From an uncultured Pseudomonadales bacterium (lineage in GTDB: Bacteria; Pseudomonadota; Gammaproteobacteria; Pseudomonadales; Balneatricaceae): DNA of 47,447 nucleotides. The stretch lies in the NCBI GenBank assembly GCA_938084925.1, contig CALKFY010000095.1, positions 1-47,447 on the forward strand, given 5' to 3'. The position numbers were made by a program, and so were the translations under genes. The notes under the pieces were generated by a model, which had not been told where the DNA came from, did not search any database, and saw nothing but the letters and a program-made list of their open reading frames with translations. Below are positions 8,901-16,024 of the stretch, piece after piece (position 1 is the first letter of the stretch; every line of letters begins with the position of its first letter).

Positions 8901-9752
8901 ATGGGAAAGCTTGCACTTGCTGCTAAAATCACACACGTACCATCCATGTATCTGTCAGAAATGGACGGTCCACATAAAGGTTGTCGTGATGCGGCCATTA
9001 ATGGTCATCTCGAAATTGGTAAGCGCTGCCGTGAACTAGGTGTCGACACCATTGTTGTGTTTGATACCCACTGGTTGGTTAACTCTGGTTACCACATCAA
9101 CTGTAATGAAAAGTTTGAAGGCATTTATACTTCTAATGAGTTGCCACATTTCATCAAGAACATGCCTTACGAATATGATGGCAACCCAGAATTAGGTCAC
9201 ATCTTAGCTAACGCGGCTAGCGAAGCAGGGGTATTTACCCGCGCTCACGACCAGACTACCTTGGCCATGGAATACGGTACGTTGGTACCAATGCGCTATA
9301 TGAACACAGATCGTCAATTTAAGGTGATTTCTGTGTCCGCTATGTGTCAGGTTCATGACCTATCAGACAGCGCCAAGCTAGGCGCTGCTTTACGTAAGGC
9401 GATTGAAGAAGAGTATGACGGTACCGTTGCCATATTTGCTTCTGGCTCCTTGTCTCACCGCTTTGCGCAAAACGGCGTATCTGACGAATACTTACACAAG
9501 GTATGGTCCCCATTTCTAGAAGAAATTGACCATGAAGTGGTTAGAATGTGGGAAGCAGGGGATTGGGCCAAGTTCACTGAAATGCTACCTGAATATGCTG
9601 AAAAGTGTCATGGTGAAGGCTTTATGCATGACACCGCCATGTTGCTTGGCGCTCTAGGGTGGGACAAGTACACAGGCAAGGCTGAAGTGGTTACACCCTA
9701 TTTTGGTAGCTCCGGTACAGGTCAGATCAACGTGATATTACCTGTAGAATAA
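8901..9752 (+). CDS. hpaD: 3,4-dihydroxyphenylacetate 2,3-dioxygenase (homoprotocatechuate ring cleavage)
   Basis: A class III extradiol dioxygenase of 283 aa. The N-terminus MGKLALAAKITHVPSMYLSE and the blocks FDTHWLVNS, HFEGIYTSNELPHFI-like, GTLVPMRYMN, ASGSLSHRFA and LGALGWDKY match HpaD of the E. coli 4-hydroxyphenylacetate pathway almost word for word. The ATG at 8901, preceded by AGGAG, gives the usual length. It opens the ring of homoprotocatechuate using Fe(II) and O2. No other hpa gene lies nearby, so it is an isolated copy: the rest of the pathway may be elsewhere, or it may act on a different catechol. Confidence 0.9.
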   Translation: MGKLALAAKITHVPSMYLSEMDGPHKGCRDAAINGHLEIGKRCRELGVDTIVVFDTHWLVNSGYHINCNEKFEGIYTSNELPHFIKNMPYEYDGNPELGHILANAASEAGVFTRAHDQTTLAMEYGTLVPMRYMNTDRQFKVISVSAMCQVHDLSDSAKLGAALRKAIEEEYDGTVAIFASGSLSHRFAQNGVSDEYLHKVWSPFLEEIDHEVVRMWEAGDWAKFTEMLPEYAEKCHGEGFMHDTAMLLGALGWDKYTGKAEVVTPYFGSSGTGQINVILPVE

Positions 9753-9769
9753 GTTTTTCTACATGCATT

Positions 9770-9796
9770 AAAAAGGCTGCCGACGCAGCCTTTTTT
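9770..9796 (+). terminator. Bidirectional terminator between hpaD and the channel gene
   Basis: GGCTGC (9775-9780) and GCAGCC (9785-9790) form a stem with a CGAC loop, with As to the left and Ts to the right. It separates two convergent genes. Confidence 0.85.
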
Positions 9797-9814
9797 ATTG
9801 CCTGACAATTATAT

Positions 9815-10606
9815 CTATTTTTGATTTGTAGATAGCAGAGCCTTGATTTCGCGTAATTCCTGCTGTAGCTCTTGTAATGTAGGCTCGCCATTAGCCTGAT
9901 TTTCTTTCTGATGTTCATCTTCCATAACATTGACCACAATACCTATGACCATATTCAAAAAGGCAAAAGTAGTTAAGAAGATAAAGCTCAAGAAGTAAAT
10001 CCAGCCAAAGCCATATACAGCCATCACTTCGTACATCACATCTGTCCAGTCCTCAAAGGTCATGACCCGGAACAGGGTTAATAAGGAGATGGAAATATCA
10101 CGCCATAGATCAGGGTTAATCTCTGAAAAGAAAGTAGAGCCAACAGCTGCATAAATATAGAAGATGATAAACATAAGCAGGATAACGTAGCCTAATTGAG
10201 GTAATGCTTTTAACAGTGAGTTAAGCAGCAAGCGCAACTCTGGTACGATCGACACCATACGTAGAACGCGGAAGATTCTAATTAAACGCCCAACCAAAGC
10301 CATTTCGCTATCTTGAATAGGAATCAAACTTATCACGACGATGACAGTATCAAACACATTCCAAGCATTAGAAAAGAAGCGGAGCTTATTTGGGTCACCA
10401 ACAAAACGTACCAATATCTCAACTAAGAAGAAGACAGTGATAGCCACATCTAAAAAACCAATCCAGCTAAGCAGCTGTTCAGGTAAGGAGTAGGTCTTAG
10501 CACCGATCACCAAAGCTGAGACTAAGATGATGCTAACAACAAACCATTCAAACAGGCGGTTGTTACGTAATTGGAAAAATGCATTTTGTAGGTTGTTTGT
10601 GTTCAT
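9815..10606 (-). CDS. Bacterial voltage-gated cation channel (NaChBac/BacNav-like)
   Basis: A 263-aa single-domain six-helix ion channel subunit that would assemble as a tetramer in the inner membrane. S4 carries regularly spaced arginines (GRLIRIFRVLRMVSIVPELR). The pore loop reads MTFEDWTDVMYE, so the selectivity filter is FEDWTD (around Glu185-Asp189) rather than the classic LESWAS of NaChBac; the extra acidic residues could favour Ca2+ or mixed selectivity. The C-terminus is a coiled coil (LQELQQELREIKALLS), as in BacNav tetramerisation domains. Such channels are common in marine and alkaliphilic bacteria. Convergent with hpaD. Confidence 0.88.
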   Translation of the reverse strand: MNTNNLQNAFFQLRNNRLFEWFVVSIILVSALVIGAKTYSLPEQLLSWIGFLDVAITVFFLVEILVRFVGDPNKLRFFSNAWNVFDTVIVVISLIPIQDSEMALVGRLIRIFRVLRMVSIVPELRLLLNSLLKALPQLGYVILLMFIIFYIYAAVGSTFFSEINPDLWRDISISLLTLFRVMTFEDWTDVMYEVMAVYGFGWIYFLSFIFLTTFAFLNMVIGIVVNVMEDEHQKENQANGEPTLQELQQELREIKALLSTNQK

Positions 10607-10743
10607 AATCTAGCAAAGTAGTTGTGTGTAATGTAAGTGTGCGCTGTGTGCATAAAATTGCGCACGCACGTATTAGAAGGCGTATTATAGACGCAAAAGC
10701 CTGTTATGTAGACAGCGCAGACATTGGTGGCTTTGATTTTAAA

Positions 10744-10777
10744 TACTCTATTTAACATAATATACATAATTCAAACC
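10744..10777 (-). repeat. attL: left prophage junction, dif-like site with diverged XerC arm
   Basis: Read on the minus strand the site has a XerD arm TTATGTTAAAT (10750-10760), central region TGTATA (10761-10766) and XerC arm GGTTTGAATTA (10767-10777). The XerD arm and centre equal the E. coli dif sequence; the XerC arm matches it at only 7 of 11 positions and must come from the phage. The 24 bp from 10744 to 10767 are repeated exactly at the right end. Confidence 0.88.
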
Positions 10778-10830
10778 AAAAAAAGCCCCGAAAGCTAGGC
10801 GGGGCGGGGCTTTTAGATTATTTTGGTTTG
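10772..10830 (-). terminator. Large nested inverted repeat / terminator at the left prophage end
   Basis: AAAAGCCCCG (10781-10790) pairs with CGGGGCTTTT (10805-10814). An outer pair, CAAACCAAAA (10772-10781) with TTTTGGTTTG (10821-10830), encloses it. On the minus strand it ends in a T-run and would terminate the repressor-like gene at 10867. The outer arm overlaps the phage XerC arm of attL, so the structure could also matter for recombination or replication. Confidence 0.7.
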
Positions 10831-10866
10831 GTTCGATTGTCGCGCAATGCGACAAATTTTAGGCGA

Positions 10867-11130
10867 TTAAGCCGCAATCAAACTGCTCCAAAACTCCTTT
10901 TCTTCCGGTGATTTGGAACGCTCTTGATGTACCTCTAGAACTATGGTTTTAGGGTCAATTCCAAGAAGTTCGGCGCATTTAACTGCTGCTTTGACTCCCA
11001 TCGATGATCTGCCGTTTCTCCAGTAGCGAACCACTGTATGGCTGACGTCTAATAATTGCGCAACTTTATAGTCAGAAGCCCCGTTATACGTGACTTTCAG
11101 GCGATCGATGTACTCGGTGGACTTGTTCAT
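10867..11130 (-). CDS. Small HTH regulator of the prophage (Cro/C1-like)
   Basis: An 87-aa protein with a helix-turn-helix in its first half (ASDYKVAQLLDVSHTVVRYWRNGRSS) followed by CAELLGIDPKTIVLEVH, the usual continuation of lambda-repressor-like domains. Similar small regulators (DUF3693-like) occur in Xer-integrated filamentous phages of Vibrio. The ATG at 11130 (MNKSTEY) has AAAGG 8 bases upstream and is preferred over the GTG three codons earlier. Transcribed away from the replication genes, with palindromes in between, it is the natural candidate for the lysogeny repressor or early-gene regulator. Confidence 0.8.
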   Translation of the reverse strand: MNKSTEYIDRLKVTYNGASDYKVAQLLDVSHTVVRYWRNGRSSMGVKAAVKCAELLGIDPKTIVLEVHQERSKSPEEKEFWSSLIAA

Positions 11131-11139
11131 AGGTAGCAC

Positions 11140-11420
11140 CTTTAGGATTTTTAATGTCTTCGCATGGATTAGATTAGCTCATGTATGTGCACATGTCTAC
11201 ATGGAACAATGCTTCCATTTGAAACCATGCTTCCGTATGATTGGGTTCATGACGCAGCCTTTAGGAAGTCTTCGCAACCTTTCACCGAACAGCGTCACTG
11301 GTGCCGTGGAAAGCACCAAGCCCCCAACCATGGGGCGTTTCTCCTTAGAGGGGCAGTTAGTTATCAAAACTAAGTTGTCGCCCCTGCATTCAAGGATTCA
11401 TTTATTGAGGAGAAGAAGTC
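11140..11420. promoter_or_regulatory. Prophage control region rich in inverted repeats (operators and/or origin)
   Basis: The 281 bp between the divergent regulator and replication genes hold at least five inverted repeats: CATGTA/TACATG (11180-11203) around the perfect palindrome ATGTGCACAT (11185-11194); ATGGAA/TTCCAT (11201-11218); TGGTGC/GCACCA (11299-11318); GCCCC/GGGGC (11320-11336); and a two-tier hairpin AGGGGC/GCCCCT with TTAGTT/AACTAA inside (11349-11385). The first two suit operators for the adjacent repressor. The last three form consecutive hairpins in the leader of the rightward transcript and could be a replication origin or an RNA control element. Promoter boxes could not be assigned with confidence. 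Confidence 0.6.
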
Positions 11421-11702
11421 ATGACAGATTCAATGATCAAAGCCAAATTCAACCGCCAGTGGGACCCCGAAAGTATGGCCCTGTTGGACGGTGACGCCTA
11501 CCCGTTGTGGGACAAGAAACTATATTCACTTCGCGTGGATAGCATCCGCAATTCTCAATACATCATATGTGGCGCCGCCGACAGTGACACCGCCGACGAC
11601 TTGGCCTTTGCCTTGGCTCACCTTGAGTTTTCTTGGTTGCCCCCAAGCCTCTGCGTAGAGCTGGGTAACGCTATGATTGCTTATAGCAAGGGGGATATAT
11701 GA
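11421..11702 (+). CDS. Prophage early protein, unknown function
   Basis: A 93-aa soluble, acidic protein (LLDGDAYPLWDKKLY, GAADSDTADDLAFALAHLEF) with no recognised motif or membrane helix. First gene of the rightward transcript, with a GAGGAGAAG ribosome-binding site before its ATG. Its stop overlaps the next ATG (ATGA), so the two are translationally coupled. Its position suggests an accessory replication or host-takeover role; this is inference from location only. Confidence 0.7.
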   Translation: MTDSMIKAKFNRQWDPESMALLDGDAYPLWDKKLYSLRVDSIRNSQYIICGAADSDTADDLAFALAHLEFSWLPPSLCVELGNAMIAYSKGDI

Positions 11703-11983
11703 ACGTTCAAGTCCAGCAGGAAGCTATAGAGCATATGCAAAGCATGGTATCCATGACTTACGGCATACCAACAGCCCAAGTGTGCGCGTGGGACTGCCTA
11801 GGCCATGACGCCCGCGTTCAAATCATACGCGGCTCTGGCCTGTCCTTGGATGCCGTTATGTCATATTCGTGGGTAGCGCTTCCGCTAGAAGCACGCAAAG
11901 CCCTGCACTTATCAGCCCAGCGCTTAAAGTCGCGCGGCGAAGCCCGTTTGAAGCTAATCACCGATTTCGTCGAGGCATTCTAA
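11699..11983 (+). CDS. Prophage early protein, unknown function
   Basis: A 94-aa protein, not recognised. The sequence is mixed helical with no membrane segment (LPLEARKALHLSAQRLKSRGEARLKLITDFVEAF at the C-terminus suggests basic amphipathic helices). It overlaps the previous gene by 4 bp and its stop codon overlaps the next tiny frame (TAATG). Probably expressed as part of the replication operon. Confidence 0.68.
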   Translation: MNVQVQQEAIEHMQSMVSMTYGIPTAQVCAWDCLGHDARVQIIRGSGLSLDAVMSYSWVALPLEARKALHLSAQRLKSRGEARLKLITDFVEAF

Positions 11984-12081
11984 TGAGTGCTGCAGGCCAA
12001 ACATTGATTTTTATAGCAACTATCGGCGTTTCTGGCTTGCATGCGTATGTTGTGGATTTTCCTGTGTTGGGGGTGGTGTGA
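11983..12081 (+). CDS. 32-aa single-helix peptide between early genes and rep
   Basis: A short frame beginning MSAAGQTLIFIATIGVSGLH and ending FPVLGVV is almost entirely one hydrophobic helix. Its start overlaps the preceding stop (TAATG), and its stop lies three bases before the rep ATG; the GGGGGTGG inside its last codons serves as the rep ribosome-binding site. The tight coupling suggests it is translated, but a role only as a translational bridge to rep is possible. Confidence 0.5.
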   Translation: MSAAGQTLIFIATIGVSGLHAYVVDFPVLGVV

Positions 12082-12084
12082 ATA

Positions 12085-14091
12085 ATGACATTTGAGTCTA
12101 TAAATGAACAAGTGCAGCGGGCCAATCAGCAAGCCCGTTTTTTTGTGTCTGATAGTTTAACTCTTGATGCGGCCTTGAATTTGGCCGACTTTCAAGCGAG
12201 CGAAAGCGAGCGCCAAGCGGCTGCGAGCGCAGCGAGTAGCCATAGGCTAGTCAAGGCGACCAAATGTCCGACACAGGAATTAAAGGCCCAAAACGGAAAA
12301 CTCAACTTTGAATTCAAGTGCCAAATGCAGGCTAAGGTTAGGCGTGGCCTAGCCCCTGTTTTATCTGACAAGTTCAGTGAACTAGACACAGAAAGCGGTG
12401 AAATAAGGCCCCAGTTCGTTCGTTGTATTAACTACGATTTACACCAAGACAGGTTGTCGGCTATAGAGATTGAAGGCACCAAGTGTAATTTGGCTGATTG
12501 GGCCATAAACGGCAAAGCCGTACCACTTGAAAACCGCCAAAGGGAAAACGGCGCCGGCCGCTTTGCTGTGATTACACGGCGGGAATGGTCGGGCGAATTT
12601 CGTATTCGGACGCAAGTCGAGCAGCCACACAAGAAGCCACCACCACAAGACGATATTCGCGCCACAAAATCACTATCTATGCGCGGTGCGGTCGCTATAG
12701 CAGACTCCTGTCACTACATGGCAGAAAAGCACAACGGCTATTCAACATTTTTAACTCTAACCTTTGACGCAGAGGCGCGATCTAGACTTGAGCGCCGCGT
12801 TTCGGTTGGCCCATCTACAAGCATTAAATTGGTTAACAAATCCAAATCGAAATTATTTTTAACTATGGGTAATCAGACCGTTTTTGCAGGTGGCGTTGTT
12901 TCTCGGGCTAACAAAAAGTTAGGTCGTGAAACGATTAGGGCGGACGGGGTTTGCACAAAATTAGCTTGGCAATGGAAAAAGATTCCAGCTTATGAGCCGG
13001 TCCAAACATTTGAGCATGACGGGGTAGGTTATACAGACACGACATTGCAAAAAGAGGTGAGCCGGTTCTTTGATGCGGCACAAAAAATGTATCAACGCGG
13101 TTGGACTGCAAAAACCCCGTTGGGCACATTAAACATGCCGGCAAGTAACCTGGTGGCGCGGACTAATGACAATTTTGAAATAACGGCTGTCAACGAGTCA
13201 ATAAAATATTGTTGGGTAGCTGAAAACCCCAAAAACACAAAAACAGGTAAAGACAATCCGCATGTCCATGTGTTAATGGATTGGCGGGTGGACTATGGGA
13301 AAGAGGGTGTGATTTTCAAAGCATGGGCGGCGCGATTAGAGGGAATTTGGGGGCAAGGTTTTGCCAACCTAGAAAAGATTAGAGACCCACAAGTCGCTGG
13401 AGCCTACATGGCAAAAGCGGCGGGTTACATGACCAAGGCAAGCGGTGCCAGCGATCAGGGCGAAATATACGGCAATCGATATGCCATTAGTGAAGATGCG
13501 CGGGCCCCCGAGTGGGAAATTTTCGGTCGTTTTTCCCTAGATTCGATGGGGTATTTGATTCGAGATGTACACGATTATTTTAGCCACAAATACGGCAATG
13601 ATTTTAAAGAGCGCAAAGCTCTAAACACTGAATTAGACGAAATAAAAGAAGCCCAAAAACAGGACAAAACCATTGCTCTAAAAAACCGCCGAAAAAGTGT
13701 CGGCGAAAAACTACAGGCGGTTAGGGCAAAGCTTAATGAATTACCGGCCATTGCTGGCAAGTACCAGTTATTAATCAAAGGCCAAGACAAATTTAATGCT
13801 TTTTTGCAATGGGCGGTGCATGGGAATCGTAACTCTGAGGGTGACTGGTTACCCGAAATTGCAAAGGACTTTAAATGGGATTCTAACCCCGATAACAAGC
13901 CGGATAGTTTGTGGTATTCAGAACTGAAGCGCCGCCGAAAAACATTTAAATACGGGCAATGGTTGGGTAATGCTTTTGATATATACACCAATTGCATAGA
14001 GTCAACAAAAAGCGTTTTTTCTGTTAACCAATACAATGAATATGCCGCTATGAATGTGGCAATTAAACCGCAGCAGAATTGGACTATTTAG
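12085..14091 (+). CDS. Rolling-circle replication initiator (HUH endonuclease, phiX174 gpA / PM2 P12 type)
   Basis: A 668-aa protein. In order, the three HUH motifs are: motif 1 FLTLTF (222-227); motif 2 PHVHVLMDW with metal-ligand histidines 393 and 395; motif 3 YMAKAAGYMTK with tyrosines 441 and 448 and lysines 444 and 451. Two tyrosines are typical of superfamily I initiators, which nick one strand, stay covalently bound and recycle. A long C-terminal region (about 500-668) is charged and helical (ELDEIKEAQKQDKTIALKNRRK). The N-terminal coding sequence contains GCGAGC repeats. It implies a circular genome copied by rolling circle, as in PM2. Largest gene of the element. Confidence 0.9.
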   Translation: MTFESINEQVQRANQQARFFVSDSLTLDAALNLADFQASESERQAAASAASSHRLVKATKCPTQELKAQNGKLNFEFKCQMQAKVRRGLAPVLSDKFSELDTESGEIRPQFVRCINYDLHQDRLSAIEIEGTKCNLADWAINGKAVPLENRQRENGAGRFAVITRREWSGEFRIRTQVEQPHKKPPPQDDIRATKSLSMRGAVAIADSCHYMAEKHNGYSTFLTLTFDAEARSRLERRVSVGPSTSIKLVNKSKSKLFLTMGNQTVFAGGVVSRANKKLGRETIRADGVCTKLAWQWKKIPAYEPVQTFEHDGVGYTDTTLQKEVSRFFDAAQKMYQRGWTAKTPLGTLNMPASNLVARTNDNFEITAVNESIKYCWVAENPKNTKTGKDNPHVHVLMDWRVDYGKEGVIFKAWAARLEGIWGQGFANLEKIRDPQVAGAYMAKAAGYMTKASGASDQGEIYGNRYAISEDARAPEWEIFGRFSLDSMGYLIRDVHDYFSHKYGNDFKERKALNTELDEIKEAQKQDKTIALKNRRKSVGEKLQAVRAKLNELPAIAGKYQLLIKGQDKFNAFLQWAVHGNRNSEGDWLPEIAKDFKWDSNPDNKPDSLWYSELKRRRKTFKYGQWLGNAFDIYTNCIESTKSVFSVNQYNEYAAMNVAIKPQQNWTI

Positions 14092-14113
14092 GATGGGAAG
14101 GAGAACTTACAAC

Positions 14114-14356
14114 ATGAACAATCAAGAGTTGATACAACGCAACGAACAAGCCGAAGCACTAGCCGAGGCCGCTATGATTTCAGCAAATGCCATCAAGGTA
14201 TCAAACCCGATGATGTTGTTTGCAAATCCTAGCAAGCTAGCCGCTTTAGGTGACACGCTTAATCTGATTTTTGAAAGCGTGCACGCTAAAAACGAAGTTA
14301 TTAACGAGCTGCTAAGCCGCGAGCTAGAGCGCACTGGAGATAAAGACCATGGCTAA
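14114..14356 (+). CDS. Small helical prophage protein, unknown function
   Basis: An 80-aa, largely alpha-helical acidic protein (QELIQRNEQAEALAEAAMIS; ESVHAKNEVINELLSRELER). The ATG at 14114 has GAAGGAG 10 bases upstream and lies 22 bp after rep; an upstream in-frame start inside rep has no support. It overlaps the next gene by 8 bp. Unrecognised; position suggests a replication or assembly accessory. Confidence 0.7.
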   Translation: MNNQELIQRNEQAEALAEAAMISANAIKVSNPMMLFANPSKLAALGDTLNLIFESVHAKNEVINELLSRELERTGDKDHG

Positions 14357-14744
14357 ATCACCGCTGTTAGGACAAATTAAATGCGAGCAATGTAATAGCA
14401 TGGCTGATGTACGTCAACGCAAAGCAGGACGCGGCATTGGCGCGAAATTGATGTATTTTGCTTATTGTTCACATTGTAAAAAAATGGAACAACACAACGA
14501 CGCGGACACTCAACAACGCTTGGCAGGCTTTGAACCCATTGCTAGCGCGGTTGTCGCTCCTGTTGTGCAGCCAGAACAAACCCCGTTTATTGCTCAAGAA
14601 ACGGGGGATTTTAACCCTAATGAGCCGGTAGTAAACCCCGTTTCTAAACCCCTACAAACCCCCCCAGCCAAAAAAGGCAAAGCCGCAATTGTAGTGGGCT
14701 TGCTCGCAATGGCAGGGGGTTTACTAGCCCTAGCAAGAGCTTAA
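14349..14744 (+). CDS. Zinc-ribbon protein with C-terminal membrane helix
   Basis: A 131-aa protein. Residues about 12-45 hold two CxxC knuckles (CEQC and CSHC) 28 residues apart, a likely zinc ribbon. A proline-rich linker follows (about 70-108), then a basic patch and a single terminal helix (AAIVVGLLAMAGGLLALARA). The topology of a cytosolic zinc domain tethered to the membrane suits a virion membrane protein or a factor recruiting DNA or the packaging ATPase to the membrane. The role is inferred; the family is not recognised. Confidence 0.75.
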   Translation: MAKSPLLGQIKCEQCNSMADVRQRKAGRGIGAKLMYFAYCSHCKKMEQHNDADTQQRLAGFEPIASAVVAPVVQPEQTPFIAQETGDFNPNEPVVNPVSKPLQTPPAKKGKAAIVVGLLAMAGGLLALARA

Positions 14745-14748
14745 TAAT

Positions 14749-15210
14749 ATGACTACAGAAATCCAAGAAGCCAACGACGATAATGGTTTAGAGCAAATTA
14801 TAAACGACATTGAGGCGATAGAGTCGGTTGATGAAGTGTCGCCAGACAGTGATACCCCAACGGAAGCAACGCAAACCACGGATTCTATAGAGAGTGCCGA
14901 AGTGACACCAGAAGCCGAAGCGACGGCCAGTGTTGCTGTTGGCTTGCTAGAATCCGCTATATGCATGGCTTACCCGATGTTGGAATATGATGACGAAACC
15001 CGATTGATAGCCGTGGAAAAACTAGCGCCTGTGTTTGCCAAGTATGGCGGGGCTATGCCGCTATGGCTGGCCGCTATTCAGCCAGAAATAAAGGCCGTTT
15101 TGTTCTTTGCTGGTATCGGGTACGGCTCTTACATGCAAATCAAGGCGGCAAAACTCGCAGAGGCCGCGAATGATGATCAATCAATTGCGGATGATCGCGC
15201 AGATGGCTAG
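14749..15210 (+). CDS. Prophage membrane protein with acidic N-terminus
   Basis: A 153-aa protein. The first ~60 residues are strongly acidic and low in complexity (EIQEANDDNGLEQIINDIEA, then Ser/Thr/Glu-rich). The second half has two hydrophobic segments, around SVAVGLLESAICMAYPM and PEIKAVLFFAGIGYGSYMQI. It starts 4 bp after the preceding stop and its 3' end overlaps the ATPase gene by 38 bp. Probably a virion inner-membrane protein or a membrane partner of the ATPase; not recognised by family. Confidence 0.7.
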   Translation: MTTEIQEANDDNGLEQIINDIEAIESVDEVSPDSDTPTEATQTTDSIESAEVTPEAEATASVAVGLLESAICMAYPMLEYDDETRLIAVEKLAPVFAKYGGAMPLWLAAIQPEIKAVLFFAGIGYGSYMQIKAAKLAEAANDDQSIADDRADG

Positions 15211-15841
15211 ATTCCAAGATACAAAATGGAAAAACGTCAACACCCTGTATTTAGCGTGTTCGGGTGGCGGCAAAAGCCAAGCACTGAAGCAAAACAAGCA
15301 AATACCCAAAGCTGGCGCAAGGGTGGTGCTTTGGGACCCCGACGAAGACCACAAGGCATTCCGGTTTACAGACAAAGCCAGGTATAAAGCTGCTTTAATT
15401 GCGGGTTTGCGTTCGAGGCGGGGGTTTAGGCTGGCTTTTACAGGTGACGCAACGATAGAAAACTTTGAATGGTGGTGCCAGTTGGTGTGGGCCGCTTTAG
15501 ATGGCCGTTGTAACACTTATGTGATTATCGAAGAACTGGCTACGGTAACGGATACAGTAAGTAAAGCGACTAGAAATTTTGGGGAGGTTTTAAGGCGTGG
15601 TCGTAAATACGGTGCACGGCTTCACGCAACGACACAGCGCGGCACAGAGATTGCTAAAACCGCCTATACCCAATGCCCGATTAAGTGGGTTGGAGTGCAA
15701 GAGGGGGCCGATATTAAACGTATGGCTGGCCTTTGTTCACTGACTGAGGCCGAAGTAGCCACCCTTAAACCCCTACATTTTTGGCTTAAAGTCGCTGGCA
15801 CGGCCCCTGAATATAGAAAAATCGGCATTGTGAAGGGCTAA
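15173..15841 (+). CDS. Genome-packaging ATPase (FtsK/HerA superfamily, PM2 P9-like)
   Basis: A 222-aa P-loop ATPase. Walker A is CSGGGKSQ in the N-terminal NTLYLACSGGGKSQALK; Walker B is YVIIEELATV, a hydrophobic strand ending in two acidic residues; a later ATTQRG segment fits the sensor position. Small ATPases of this kind power DNA entry into the capsid of membrane-containing phages such as PM2 and PRD1. The ATG at 15173 is chosen because GAGG lies 9 bases upstream; internal ATGs at 15191 and 15203 are alternatives. It overlaps the preceding gene and is followed by a terminator. Confidence 0.87.
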   Translation: MINQLRMIAQMARFQDTKWKNVNTLYLACSGGGKSQALKQNKQIPKAGARVVLWDPDEDHKAFRFTDKARYKAALIAGLRSRRGFRLAFTGDATIENFEWWCQLVWAALDGRCNTYVIIEELATVTDTVSKATRNFGEVLRRGRKYGARLHATTQRGTEIAKTAYTQCPIKWVGVQEGADIKRMAGLCSLTEAEVATLKPLHFWLKVAGTAPEYRKIGIVKG

Positions 15842-15868
15842 TTATATTATTCAGAAAGCTTACAAAGC

Positions 15869-15905
15869 CGCAGACCCTAATAATTAATTGGGGTAGCGCT
15901 TTTTT
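15869..15905 (+). terminator. Terminator between ATPase and virion operon
   Basis: CGC-ACCC (from 15869) pairs with GGGT-GCG (to about 15899) around an AT-rich loop, followed by a run of six Ts (15900-15905). It closes the replication/packaging transcript. The following 120 bp carry two GGGGTTT direct repeats (15938-15944 and 15953-15959), a possible activator site for the late promoter, although no clear -10/-35 pair was found. Confidence 0.6.
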
Positions 15906-16024
15906 GTCTATCTCCAATTGATAAAAATGTAATCTAGGGGGTTTACAAAAACGGGGTTTTAAGGGATAGGCTAATTAGCATCGTCAAAGAACGAATTACT
16001 AATTACCTTTTGGAGTCGCTGAAA

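Noticed and set aside
10645-10655. TGTGTGCATAA resembles a dif XerC arm (9 of 11)
   Set aside because: The next bases do not match the dif centre or XerD arm, the stretch is GT-rich, and the real left junction at 10744 explains the boundary.
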